Below are positions 10,638 through 20,565 of a stretch of 64,000 nt of DNA, piece by piece. The stretch spans positions 183,093,741 to 183,157,740 of the forward strand of contig CM041465.1 in the NCBI GenBank assembly GCA_023213395.1. The letters are read 5' to 3'. The stretch's first letter is position 1; each line of letters begins with the position of its first letter. The DNA is from Cycas panzhihuaensis. Taxonomy: Eukaryota; Cycadophyta. Position numbers and translations under genes: made by a program. The notes beneath the pieces are model-generated. The model saw only the letters and a list, made by a program, of their open reading frames with translations, did no database searches and was not told the origin of the DNA.

Positions 10638-11322
10638 CTCTTCCAAAGGATTGTGTGGACATGGGTCCACAAATATTTGTATGTACCAGTTGCAATAGTT
10701 GTGTAACCCTTTATGTTTTGCCTTTCTGAAAAGGCTTTGTGTTGTTTCCCCATGATACATGCCTCACATAGGCACTTACCTGTTGAAATTTAAAATAACC
10801 CAAACACCATGTTTTTCCTGAACATCAGTTTGGTGCTCTCTAAGTTCAAATGACTTAGTCTACTATGCCATAATTTCTCCTTAGTCAATGATTGAGTGAA
10901 ATAGGTTTGTGAATTATCAAGTGTTGCTTGTGATGCATCCAGTTTGTAGAGTCCATGGTCTCATGATCAATAGCAATCACTTGGTCAAATTTATTACTAA
11001 TAATACATTTCCCATTTTTGAACAAAACGCTCATCTATTGCTTATCAAGTTGGTTAACAGATAGCAGATTTTTAAGCATGGATGGAACCAAAAAAGCATC
11101 ATTAGTGGGAAATGTATGAGCAAGGTCTTTTGAAGTGTGAAATGAAGCAATTTTTTCAACACCAGATATTTGAATGGTTTGATTATTACCAAAGGTAACA
11201 GTTTGACCCTTGCTTTCTCCAATATCATACAATATATAAGCATCATTAGTCATATGACAGGATGTACCTAAGTTGACAACCCATGTGTTATCATTGTTGT
11301 TGCTATCAAATGCACAAAACAT
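10638..11322 (-). pseudogene. pol: Copia protease, pre-integrase and integrase start (CoB)
   Basis: Read right to left, the protease region (11322-11035) contains WVVNLGTSCHMT where relatives have WIVDSGATQHMT. The catalytic Asp is therefore Asn and the following Ser is Leu. It continues KNLLSVNQLDKQ, then the pre-integrase domain and the first integrase residues down to 10638, where CoC interrupts. After the CoC insertion the frame picks up at 5330. The protein order and wording match CoD and CoH. Confidence 0.85.
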
Positions 11323-11329
11323 TTTTCAT

Positions 11330-12302
11330 CTAAGTATAGATTGGTATGGCTTTGATAGCCACCTCTAAATGCCCCTCTTTGTTTTCCACATCGACCTCCT
11401 CAAAATGCACCTCAATTTGGTCTTTGTGGGGGCTGTTACCACTGTTGTTGCCTCTAATACTGCTATTGTTATGGTTGTTGATGTTGTTGTCGCAAGTTGA
11501 ATTGCTTCTTCCTACATTCAGGTTAGATGTGGCCAACCTTGCCATAATAATGACATACAACCATTTTGGCTTTTGAATCTCCAATGTTGAAGCTCCTAAA
11601 CTGTTTTTAAAAGTTTTGTTTGGGAGCCATAAGTTGTTTTCCTTTGTATTTATCAATAAATGCTCCTAAAATTGTCCCTTCTTCTTGTTGTGAGTAGATT
11701 TGTTGCTCCCGCAACAAAAGACTTTTTGGTTGGTTGAAAATCATAGTACCCAAAGTGCCTCCTTTTGTGATGGAGGAAATGAAGCCCTTGTACTTCTTTA
11801 GTAAAACCTGAATGGTGGCAGTAACTAGGTCTCCGTTTGATGTTGGTTTCCCCAAAGCTGCCAACTAATTATTTATTTCTTTAATACTAGATAGGAAAGC
11901 CATCATTGGCTCAACAAACTTTATAGTAAACAATTTGGCTTTGGACATTACAATACGAGCATCATCTTCCCTTTACAAAGATAACAATGTGTCCCATGCA
12001 TCTTTAGAAGTAGCAAAATTTGCAATATTTTGATCCATAGTATTATAAATTGTTATGTGTAAGAAAGCTAAGGCAATTTTGTCTTTGGCTTTCCATGCAA
12101 CAATAAAAGCAGGATCAACAAGTATCATGCCATTAGCATTCACAGTACTTAGTGTTGGAGCAAGTTTGGGGATTCTTCCACATATATAACCCCGAAGTCC
12201 ATTCATAATAAGCAAATTTTTGGCTTGTTTCTTCCAGTCTTGAAAGTTATTAGGTCCAATTAGTTTGATTTGGCTTGTATTGAGCATTGATATGGCAGGC
12301 AT
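11330..12302 (-). pseudogene. gag: Copia gag (CoB), frameshifted
   Basis: The gag starts at ATG 12302-12300 (MPAISMLNTSQIKLIGPNN), like the MAAINMLNACTI start of CoH. It continues FQDWKKQAKNLLIMNGLRGYICGRIP and AKDKIALAFLHI to a break near 11970, and then in other frames (11864-11607, 11656-11330). The zinc-knuckle stretch near 11550 is out of frame. An Asn- and Gly-rich tail precedes protease. CoH has the same protein in one open frame of 261 codons, which shows what has been lost here. Confidence 0.85.
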
Positions 12303-13054
12303 TTTAAAGTTTTGAGTTTAAACTTTTGTAGTTGAAGAATTGATTTGGATCTTGAACTTGTCGCTACTTAATAAGTTCCATTTGCAAGTGCACCAACAGT
12401 CTTGATCTTATAAAAAAGATCCAACAAACAAAGAATGTAGTGAAAGGGGAGGGCCAAGCTTATGGAGTGGTTCAACCCTAACATGTAAATAGATCCAACA
12501 GTTGGCTTGCAAGGTAGGGTTGATCTACACAGATATACCATGCTTTTCTTGAAATTTAAAGCTCCAATAACACCCTTTTCGAACTTTATTTTTTACAAGT
12601 TTTTAAGTCTTGATTGTTGTGCACTGATCGTACTATCAATTAGTCCCCTGAGGAATGCACCAATCTTAAGACTAGATACAAAGTTTGAACCTTTTTCAAA
12701 CCTCCCAGCTTAATAATTTGATCAATTTTTAAAGTTTGAGTAATGTATTTATGGGTTGAAAATTATGTTTGAACCTTGAGATGCTTGTTTGATGTTGAAA
12801 TGACGTAAAAAACTACTTGCTAGAACTTGAAAAATGCTTTCAAGTATGATAAAAAATAGCCTGCTTTGTACTTGAAAAAATGCCTTCAAGTATGACGAAA
12901 AATAGCTTGCCTTGCACTTGAAAAAATGCCTTCAAGTATTATGAAAAATAGCTTTCTTTGTAGTGCTTTGAAAATTCCATTCCTTAGTGCTTGACAAACA
13001 AAGATTTTCGTAAGATTTAAGCAAATTGTGATAAAGAAAAACACACCAAGAGAC
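12303..13054 (-). other. Leader of CoB, 3' portion
   Basis: Non-coding sequence between the CoB gag start and the CoD insertion. It is AT-rich with a threefold tandem repeat (12825-12961). The leader continues on the far side of CoD from 18834. No coding signal is seen. Confidence 0.75.
12825..12961 (-). repeat. Three tandem repeats of 45-46 bp in the CoB leader
   Basis: Units at 12825-12869, 12870-12915 and 12916-12961 all start ACTTGAAAAA. Each contains CTTGAA and TTCAAG (TTTCAAG in unit 1) around an 8-nt spacer, so each unit can form a small hairpin. Confidence 0.85.
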
Positions 13055-13609
13055 TGTGAAAAGAGGCTAGATGGCCTCAACAGTCCCAAGATCTAGAAAC
13101 TAGGATCACTCTAGTTCTAGTTGCACAAATACAAACAAGTATAATAATCTCAAGGAAAATAGAGAGTAAAGAGACAAAGCACAAATGAAGGAGCAAGAGA
13201 AAATGATACCCAATATGTGGAGTTGGAATTGGTCCAACCTCCAAAGAATGAACAGTTTGATTAGCAAACCCGACAAAGATAACAATCTGACTCCAACTCT
13301 TTTATGAGACAATGAGAAGAGGTCTCATTATATAGAGTGAGATGAGAGACCTAAGGCCTTGGATGTTTGACAAGTGTCAAACATCCAAGATACATGCCTT
13401 GCATGTTGGACATGTCTCCTTTTGGGCTCTCATGTGAGCAAAAATGCATGAGGGTCCATTTGACCCTTTAGTGACAACGTTGTGTCACTAGAAAGAATGT
13501 GGGTGTGCACTTTATCACTTAAGTGATAAGTCACCCCTAAAGTAAAAAGTACACATATTACATGAAAATAAAAGTACATTATCTTAACACATAAACATAA
13601 AGTTTAACA
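13055..13609 (-). repeat. 3' LTR of CoD (555 bp)
   Basis: In element sense it runs TGTTAAAC to TTTTCACA. The polypurine tract AAGGGGGGG (13610-13618) abuts it. It contains a TATA box (complement of CATTATATAGAG, about 13326-13337), a 15-bp-arm palindrome at 13358-13389, and a perfect 18-bp palindrome at 13512-13529. Confidence 0.96.
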
Positions 13610-13636
13610 CCCCCCCTTACTGTTTACAATGTTAAG

Positions 13637-14482
13637 TCAGACACCAAGACCATCTCTGAATTTTACAAACTTTTCTCTACCAAGAGGCTTGGTAAAGATG
13701 TCTGCTGTCTGCTCCTCTATAGGTCTGTACTGGAGGTTGATCTTACCATTTTGCACATGCTCTCTAATGAAGTGATGGTGAACCTCGATGTGTTTTGTCC
13801 GCGCATGAAAGACTGGATTCTTAGCTAACTTGAGCACACTTTGATTGTCGCAATGTATCTTGGTGGGGTGACCCTGGTCAAGTCCAAGTTCCCCAAGAAT
13901 CCGTCGTAGCTAGATAGCCTCACAAGCTGCGCTGACTGCAGCTTTGTACTCTGCTTCGGTGGAGGACAAGGTAACATTGGGTTGCTTCTTGCAACTCCAC
14001 GAAACAACTGCTGAACCAAGGGAAATATAGTATCCCGAGATTGATCCTCTGCTATCTTGGCAACCTGCCCAATCAGAATCTGAGAACCCTTCCAGAGTGA
14101 AGTTCTCATTATGTGCATACTCAAGGCCATGCTGCAAGGTGCCTTTGATGTACTTAAGTATGCGTTTGGCTGCATTCCAATGTATCTGATTGGGTTGAGA
14201 CATGTAACCTGAGCAAATCCCAACAGCAAATGAAATGTCCGGTCGAGTGTTGGTGAGATAAATGAGACTCTCAATCAACTGCCGGTAAAGTGTGGGATCT
14301 GCCGGTGCAGCTTCCTCATTGAGAGTAAGCTTAAGATCCATTCTCCATAGGTGTAGGTGCTGATTTACAGTCGTGCATCCAGAACCACTGCAAAATGTCC
14401 CAAGAATATTTCGCTTGGGAGATGAAGATATAGCCTGGTTGTTGCCATATCTCAAAGCCAAAAAAATATTGGAGAAGTCCAA
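13637..14482 (-). pseudogene. pol: Copia RNase H (CoD)
   Basis: Starting right, the RT-RNase H tether is seen as DPTLYRQLIESLIYLTNTRPDISFAV, then RNase H with GFSDSDWAGCQDSR, VTLSSTEAEYKAAVSAACEAI and a stop, then HCDNQSVLKLAKNPVFHARTK, HIEVHHHFIREHV, QTADIFTKPLGREKF and the terminal DGLGV. Catalytic Asp (SDSDW) and Glu (TEAEY) are kept. The stop after ACEAI and a shift near 13830 separate the last third. A frame change near 14340 separates it from RT. Confidence 0.9.
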
Positions 14483-15290
14483 GATCTATCATCTCGAAAC
14501 TTCTCTCTAAGTCATCTTGGAGAATATGAATCATCTTAATGTCACTACCAGTGATCACTAAGTCATCAACATACAAAGCAACAAAAATTACATGGTTCTT
14601 TTCATGTTTTATATACAGACTAGGATCTGAAGTAGATCGATGAAACCCATGTCCCAAGAAGTAGTCATCGATCTTTGAGTACCATGCCCTTGGAGCTTGC
14701 TTCAAGCCATATAATGCCTTTTTTAGGCGATATACAAAATGCTCCTTGCCTTGTACTTTGTATCCGGGAGGTTGCTCCAAATACACCTCCTCCTGAAGAT
14801 CGCTATTAAGAAAGGCACTCTTCACGTCCATTTGGTAAACAGGCCATTTGCATTAAGCAGCTAAGGCCAAAAGAAGTCTGATGGTATTCATGTTCGCCAC
14901 TGGTGCAAAAGTTTCTTCATAATCTATGCCTTCTTTTTGTTTAAATCCTTTTGCGACAAGGTGCGCTTTTTGCCTTTTAAGTGAACCATCAGAATGGAAT
15001 TTGGTCTTGTAGACCCATTTGCAACTGATTGCCTATTTGTATTTAGGCAATTCAACCAAATTCCAAGTACCATTCTTTTCAATAGAATGGATTTCTTCAT
15101 CCATGGCAGCCTTCCAATTTTCATTTTTAGAAGCCTCCTCAAAAGTGGAAGGCTCATCAACAAAAAGCACTTCAGCCATAAGTGCATAATTGGTTTGCTG
15201 TTGATATTTAGATGGACGCTTTCCTTCAATGATGTGACCATCTTGAACTGTTTGTGTGTACCATTTGGGTAACTTTTGAATCGAAGTTAC
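14331..15290 (-). pseudogene. pol: Copia reverse transcriptase (CoD)
   Basis: The frame reads [57 protein letters not shown], then [38 protein letters not shown] and the catalytic box LYVDDLVITG, which is intact. It ends shortly after PTPMENGS by a shift at about 14331. Two stops are visible upstream of 14831, both where relatives have Gln. The corresponding CoH part (44858-45829) reads almost the same. Confidence 0.9.
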
Positions 15291-16560
15291 TTGAACCTCA
15301 AGATCTTACAGTTCAGTGGTTGGTCAACTGAAGATGTGCTTGGATCAAGTGGAGCAAATTCAGTTGAAGTAGACAGTCCAGCTGGTGTAGATGATGAACA
15401 TGGTGTAGAGGATTGAGAGGGAAGGAAGGCCTCAACAATCTTCTTGCCTTTGTCAACAGGAGGTTGCATGGATGTTGTTTGCACCTCCTTATGATCTTCT
15501 TCAGCAAAGATGACATCTCTTGAGAGATGCATTTTCTTCCCTATAGGATCATACAACTTGTAGGCTTTCTTTGTGAATGGCATAACCTACAAAGATGCAT
15601 TTCGCACTATGCTTGTCTAATTTCTTCCTTTGTGATCGTGAATGTGCATATAAGCGGTGCACCCAAAAGTCCTCAAATGGTGACAATAGGCTTTTGCGCA
15701 CCATGTCTCCTCGGGTGTCATGTTGGTGACTGTAGTAGGATTGCGATTGGCCACATAGGCATTTGTGTGAAATGCTTCACTTGAAGAAGCTCGAGTGAGT
15801 CCTTGTGCATGCATCATAGCTTTGGCTTTATTGGCCAAAGTTCTGTTCATCCGTTCGGAGACTCCATTTTGTTGAGGAGTGTGAGGTATCGTTAGTTGTC
15901 TCCGAATGTCGTTATCCTTGCAGTATTAGGTGAATTCATTTGATGTAAATTCACCTCCATTATCTGTCCCGAATGTTTTGATTGAATGGCCAAACTCATT
16001 TTCCACTTCAAGCTTGAATTCTTTGAACTTGAAAAATGCTTCAGATTTGTGTTTGATAAAGTAGACCCAGACTTTGTAAGAAAAGTCATCAATGAAGGAG
16101 ATGTAATACAAAGCTCCTCTAAAAGATGATGTGGACATAGGTCCACACAAATCTGAATGTACCAACTGCAGAGGATGTGATGCACGCCATGCTTTGCCTT
16201 TAGGGAAAGGCAAGCGACGCTGAGTTCCCATAATGCACGCTTCGCAAAGACATTTTGTTCCATAAATCTTAGGAAGCCCATGTACCATGTTCTTGTTGAT
16301 CATCTGCCTCAAATTGTCTAAACTCAAGTGGCCTAGACGTTGATGACAAAGTTGCATCTTGGACAAGTAAGGAGTGACAATGGAACCAGAGTAAGCAGAA
16401 TCAAGTGTTATATTATTTGCATCCAACTTGTAGAGGCCTTGATCCTCATAGCCAACAGCTACTACTTGGCCTTCTTTGTCACTGATTATACATTTCCCGT
16501 TTTGGAACAATACACTCATCTATTGCTTGTCCAACTTGCTAATAGATAGTAAATTTTTGT
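15287..16560 (-). pseudogene. pol: Copia pre-integrase and integrase (CoD)
   Basis: From 16519 down the frame is open for 197 codons: pre-integrase (CHQRLGHLSLDNLRQM, CEACIMGTQRRLPF), then integrase core with HSDLCGPMS (first Asp), ISFIDDFSYKVWVYF and FGTDNGGEFTSNEF (second Asp). After a stop it continues IPHTPQQNGVSERMNRTL (Glu kept), TFGCTAYMHI, and a C-terminal linker rich in Ser, Thr and Pro ending near 15287. All three catalytic acids are kept, but stops near 15925 and 15617 interrupt the frame. Confidence 0.9.
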
Positions 16561-16926
16561 CCATTGAGGATAGTAAATAGGCATTGCCATCGGGAAATAA
16601 GGAGGAAGGATTTAATGAAGAAGAAAATGGAGTTATTGTGCCTACTCCTAAGATTTTGACAGATTGATTATTCCCAAAGGTCGCTAATGGACCTTTGCCT
16701 TCCTAGATGTTGGTGAGGAGCTCTTCACTTCCAGTCATGTGTTGTGAAGCTCCAGAATCAATAATCCAAGTTTCATCAACCTTGGATGTCTAATATGCAC
16801 AAAATAGTTTGTCTTCATCTGCAAACTGATTAAAGTGGCGTAGATTGCCACCTCTGAAACCCCCCCTTCCTATTTGACCTCCTCGATAGGCACCTCGATT
16901 TGGTCAAGGGGGTTGCCGCTGCTTCT
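16561..16926 (-). pseudogene. pol: Copia protease region (CoD)
   Basis: Protease is recognisable as WIIDSGASQHMTGSEELL (Asp kept), followed by FGNNQSVKILGVGTI and DKNLLSISKLDKQ with a stop that opens the next frame. A frame break near 16920 cuts it from gag. Relatives: 47236-47420 in CoH and 11035-11322 in CoB. Confidence 0.83.
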
Positions 16927-17680
16927 TTATTCTTCTTCTTGAAACCGTTCTTGGTCTTGATGTGGTATTCTTTGCTGATTCGGATGACGTGGCTGCTGCT
17001 GCTGGCGTAGATCTACTTGCTTTTTCCAACAATCAGGTGCAATGTGGCCAGGTTTGCCACAATAATGACATACAACATTGGTCCTAGAAGACCCAATGTT
17101 CATGTTCCCAAACTGCTTTGAGAGTGCAGGTTTGGGTTGCTGTTTGGCCTTTGAGTTGGCCGTGAATGCACCTGATGTAGATGGTTCCTCCTCATTATCT
17201 TTAGTGTAGATTTGTTCTTCTTGAAGTAGCAGACTTTCAAATTCGTTGAATGTCATAGTTTTGAGAGAACCATCTCTTGTAGTAGACGAAATGAAGCCAT
17301 TGTAGTCCTTGGGTAAGGCTTTGGTGATGGATGTGATCAATTCATCCCTTGTAGTTGGACTACCAAGTGTATTCAGTTCATTACATACCTCCTTGATGGA
17401 GGAAAGAAAAGACGACATGGGCTTGACAAACTTAACAGAATACAATTTTGCCTTAACCATTAAAATGCAAGCTTGATGTCGCCTTTCATACAATGAGGAC
17501 AAAGTGTCCCAAGCTTCCTTAGAAGTTTTAGCACAAGCAATATTCTAATCTACATGCACATCAACAATCATGTGAAGGAATGCCAAAGCAATTTCATCTT
17601 TGGCTTCCCAAGCAGCAAGTAAAGCATCATCAGGTTCCACAGTAACATTGCTATATGGCTGATTTTAGGTGCAGCTGGAT
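16927..17680 (-). pseudogene. gag: Copia gag, N-terminus lost (CoD)
   Basis: The open frame 17502-16927 carries SSLYERRHQACILMVKAKLYS, FLSSIKEVCNELNTLGSP, and the zinc knuckle CHYCGKPGHIAPDCWK (CX2CX4HX4C, complete), then a Gln- and Arg-rich tail. Upstream, past a stop near 17547, it reads LLAAWEAKDEIALAFLHM. The first 60 or so residues present in CoH (MAAINMLNACTI...RIPNP) are absent: homology stops at about 17660 and is replaced by an unrelated GC-richer stretch. Confidence 0.88.
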
Positions 17681-18275
17681 CAGGCAGACAATGGATCTGC
17701 TGTACCGAGGACGTCACGGTCACTTGAATAGCTCTGTGGGACCCACGCAGGGTCTGCTACACCTCTAGAAGTCTGCAGTAAAGATTAGATAGAGAGCAGC
17801 TAGTAGGAACAAGAAGAAATGACCAATTTTTATCAAGAAAATTGCTTTGCAAGTTGAAAAAATGGCCCAAAATAGTGAAGAATCTTTGTAAATAAAGTGA
17901 AGTCTGAATGGAGTGATTAAAAAACTGATTTTCAATTTAAAAAAACACATGTAACTCCTGAGATCTGCTTGAATTTACAAAAAAGTAATTTTTTTTCTAA
18001 AGAAAAAATTAAGGAAATCACTGTTTTTGAAAAATAGTGAGTGATGCACTTTAGATAAAAGTCTGAAAAAAAATTTAGAACTGAAATGTACTTGCTCCAG
18101 CCTGTTAATATAGCTCCAAAATGCTTGAACCTGCAATAAAAACTTCAAAACAAACCTTGGATCGCCTTCGGAGTACGAAGGTCGTCACCAAGTGTTTGTA
18201 GACTTTCTCCAAATCTCCTTGAGCAGCTACAAACCAGAACAGAGGAAGCTAGTCTCCTCTTGCTCTGATACCAAA
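17661..18275 (-). other. Leader of CoD with replaced segment and conserved hairpin
   Basis: Positions 17661-17775 are GC-richer than the surroundings and match no relative here; they replace the gag start. The rest is an AT-rich leader. A 17-nt hairpin at 18165-18181 (CCTTCG/CGAAGG) lies about 80 nt from the PBS and is shared with CoB, CoE and CoH. Confidence 0.7.
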
Positions 18276-18828
18276 TGTGAAAAGAGGCTAGATGGCCTCA
18301 ATAGTTCCAAGATCTAGAAACTAGGATCACTCTAGTTCTAGTTGCACAAATACAAACAAGTATAATAATCTCAAGGAAAATAGAAAGTAAAGAGACAAAG
18401 CACAAATGAAGGAGCAAGAGAAAATGATACCCAATATGTAGAGTTGGAATTGGTCCAACCTCCAAAGAATGAACAGTTTGATTAGCAAACCGGCAAGATA
18501 ACAATCTGACTTCAACTCTCTTATGAGACAATGAGAAGAGGTCTCATTATATAGAGTGAGATGAGAGACCTAAGGCCTTGGATGTTTGACAAGTGTCAAA
18601 CATCCAAGATACATGCCTTGCATGTTGAACATATGTCCTTTTGGGCTCTCATGTGAGCAAAAATGTATGAGGGTCCATTTGACCCTTTAGTGACAACGTT
18701 GTGTCACTAGAAAGAATGTGGGTGTGCACTTTATCACTTAAGTGATAAGTCACCCCTAAAGTAAAAAGTACACATATTACATGAAAATAAAAGTACATTA
18801 TCTTAACATGTGAACATAAGGTTTAACA
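18276..18828 (-). repeat. 5' LTR of CoD (553 bp)
   Basis: It matches 13055-13609 closely. In element sense it holds, in order, an 18-bp palindrome, the 15-bp-arm palindrome (18577-18608) and the TATA box (complement at about 18545-18556). The PBS follows three bases after its CA end. Confidence 0.96.
18543..18608 (-). promoter_or_regulatory. CoD promoter region: TATA box with upstream palindrome
   Basis: In element sense a palindrome with arms CTTGGATGTTTGACA and TGTCAAACATCCAAG and a 2-nt centre lies 20-25 nt upstream of CTCTATATAATG. The centre reads as two inverted TTGAC cores, the heart of a plant W-box, so a dimeric factor is one option; an RNA hairpin is another if transcription starts upstream. 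Role is inference. Confidence 0.6.
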
Positions 18829-18833
18829 GAGAC

Positions 18834-19225
18834 CTTTAAACTAGTCCTAAGAGACGCTACAAGATGAATTTTTATTATTGTTTCTAGTGTTTTTTAGCAT
18901 GATTTAATGGTCAATGATTAAATAGGTCACCTTGCAAGAAGCATAAAATCATGTACAAATGTGATTTTTCACCCAAAGTACTAACATTGACTTTAAAAAA
19001 TTATTTTCTGATCAATAAACACACTTGCAATTTTTTTTAAAGTGTTATCAAAGTCAAAAAATAAAAAAACAACGTGAGTTTCTAAGAAATGTTAAGATTA
19101 TTAACAAAAATCACTTAAAAAATAAAACTCAGAAAAAAGGTTTTCTTATATATATAAGAAAACCTTTTTTCTAAGTTTTATTTTTTAAGTGATTTTTGTT
19201 AATAATCTTAACATTTCTTAGAAAC

Positions 19226-19277
<52 letters not shown>

Positions 19278-20042
19278 TATTTCATGGAATATTCTAATTT
19301 ATATAACCTAAGTTTAAAACAATATAGTTGAAAATTAAATTTTTTCATGAAAATGTGAAATTGTGGTGGCAACGACAAAAAAATACGATAAATCCAATTG
19401 TAATTCACAGAATCTAAATTACAAAAGCTTGCAGATCGATCGAAGGGCTATACCAGAGGACAATCAACAATTTTTAAAGGTTGATCAATGGATTTTCATG
19501 GAGTATATGCCAAAAACAAGCCGAATGTGAGTTACAACAGGCGCATGGGTGTGACAAGATGGATGGACAATCGCCAGTCTATAGAAATTTGTTTCTTCAT
19601 AGCTAAATGTAGATGTGCGCACTCAAAGCCATTTGAAGTCTAACTAGAGCTTGCAATCTCCAGTTTGAGAACAGAACAGAAAACTAAGTCACTTTCTAGC
19701 TATAAACAAAGCCAAATCTCCCACAGTGAGTAGGGTTTTTCATCAAAACTATCTTCTTCAACACAGTGAACAGGGTTTGAGAACAAATTTCCCTTCTTCA
19801 ACACAGAATTGCAATGAGAATAGAAACATAGAGCAGTAATATAGCACAGAATTTCTTTTTTTTTTGTTAGTCTTAAATACCATGATGTGAAAATATCTGA
19901 GATAAAGAAAAACGTAAAGTTGAACCAAATCTGCCTTAGATTGCCTTGCGAGTGAGAAGGTTGTCACGAAGGGTTCGGCAAACTCTCCCTAGTCTTCAAA
20001 TCTTGCAAACAAATCCCCTACCAAGCAGCTCTGATACCAAAA
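18834..20042 (-). other. Leader of CoB, 5' portion
   Basis: AT-rich non-coding sequence from the CoD insertion to the CoB LTR. It includes a long inverted repeat plus TA tract (19074-19271), a 10-bp-arm palindrome TTAGAATATT/AATATTCTAA at 19273-19298, the 17-nt leader hairpin (19944-19960) and the PBS (20028-20039). Confidence 0.75.
19074..19271. repeat. Near-perfect inverted repeat (about 78-bp arms) with (TA)n tail
   Basis: The left arm 19074-19151 and right arm 19152-19229 are reverse complements with one mismatch seen (CTCAG versus CTTAG), with no real spacer and a TATATATA centre. A pure TA tract of about 42 bp follows. It looks like a foldback or MITE-like insertion flanked by TA, or an inverted duplication. 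CoD and CoH leaders lack it. Confidence 0.88.
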
Positions 20043-20544
20043 TGTGAAAATAATATCATATGGAGAGAATGAAGAACTAGGGTAAGATGATTAGCATCAA
20101 AGATTAACAACAAATAAGCAAGCACATAAGCACACTAACAAATGGAGGAGGAGGAATTAATCCTAGCTCCAACAAGATTGACTTGTATTCAAGTAAACAG
20201 CATAACGATACATCTCATACTATCATGTTGTACATGAGAAAATGGTCTCGGGGTGCTGCATGCTTGACAAGTGTCAAACATGCATACTTTGCATGAAGGA
20301 CACTTGTCAAACATGCATACTTTGCATGAAGGACACTTGTCAAACATGCATACTTTGCATGAAGGACACTTGTCTATCATGCATGCATATGTGCAAATAT
20401 GCAAAATAGAAGGGTAAAGGGTCCATTGACCCATAAGTTATAACACTATACACATAGCGAAGTGTGTGCATACTTTACACATTTAAGTGATAAAGTAACT
20501 TTAAATAATACATAACTTAACAATAAAACATAAAGGTTTTAACA
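20043..20544 (-). repeat. 5' LTR of CoB (502 bp)
   Basis: In element sense it runs TGTTAAAA to TTTTCACA, followed by AT and then the PBS. It is a diverged relative of the CoD LTR and has a 33-bp tandem repeat. The sequence just outside, starting ATATG at 20545, matches the interior of the GyC LTR (42087 onward), so CoB inserted into GyC. Confidence 0.9.
20279..20377 (-). repeat. Three 33-bp tandem repeats in the CoB LTR
   Basis: Units 20279-20311, 20312-20344 and 20345-20377 begin CATGCATACTTTGCATGAAG. Each contains one arm (TGTCAAACATGC-like) of the LTR palindrome, so the arm has been multiplied next to the intact palindrome at about 20258-20285. Confidence 0.9.
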
Positions 20545-20565
20545 ATATGATGGATCAGGCGAAGG

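Larger units (their letters stand above)
13055..18828 (-). mobile_element. CoD: full-length Ty1/copia element, TSD GAGAC
   Basis: LTRs 13055-13609 (3') and 18276-18828 (5') are flanked by GAGAC at 13050-13054 and 18829-18833. PBS is at 18262-18273 (complement of TGGTATCAGAGC), three bases inside the LTR. Gag, protease, integrase, RT and RNase H are all recognisable right to left. By eye the LTRs differ at about 15 positions (near 97% identity), so this is one of the younger insertions; it interrupts the CoB leader. The gag N-terminus is missing and several stops and shifts break pol. Confidence 0.96.
5166..20544 (-). mobile_element. CoB: Ty1/copia element split by CoC and CoD
   Basis: Reading right to left: 5' LTR 20043-20544, PBS at 20028-20039 (complement of TGGTATCAGAGC), a long leader (20042-18834 and 13054-12303), gag, protease, pre-integrase domain and the start of integrase (12302-10638, then 5330-5166). 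CoC splits the integrase and CoD splits the leader, each with a clean TSD. Everything downstream of the mid-integrase (RT, RNase H, 3' LTR) is missing; the element stops at about 5166. Its gag and leader resemble CoD and CoH. Its right end abuts GyC LTR sequence, so it inserted into GyC. Confidence 0.88.

Noticed and set aside
20279-20377. A CRISPR-like repeat array
   Set aside because: Units are directly adjacent without spacers, in a plant LTR; no cas genes exist in the window.
20189-20434. A minus-strand open frame of 81 codons with repeated CPSCKVCMFDK peptide, looking like a small Cys-rich protein
   Set aside because: It is the reading of the 33-bp (11-codon) tandem repeat inside the CoB LTR; no start context or homologue, and the LTR structure explains it.
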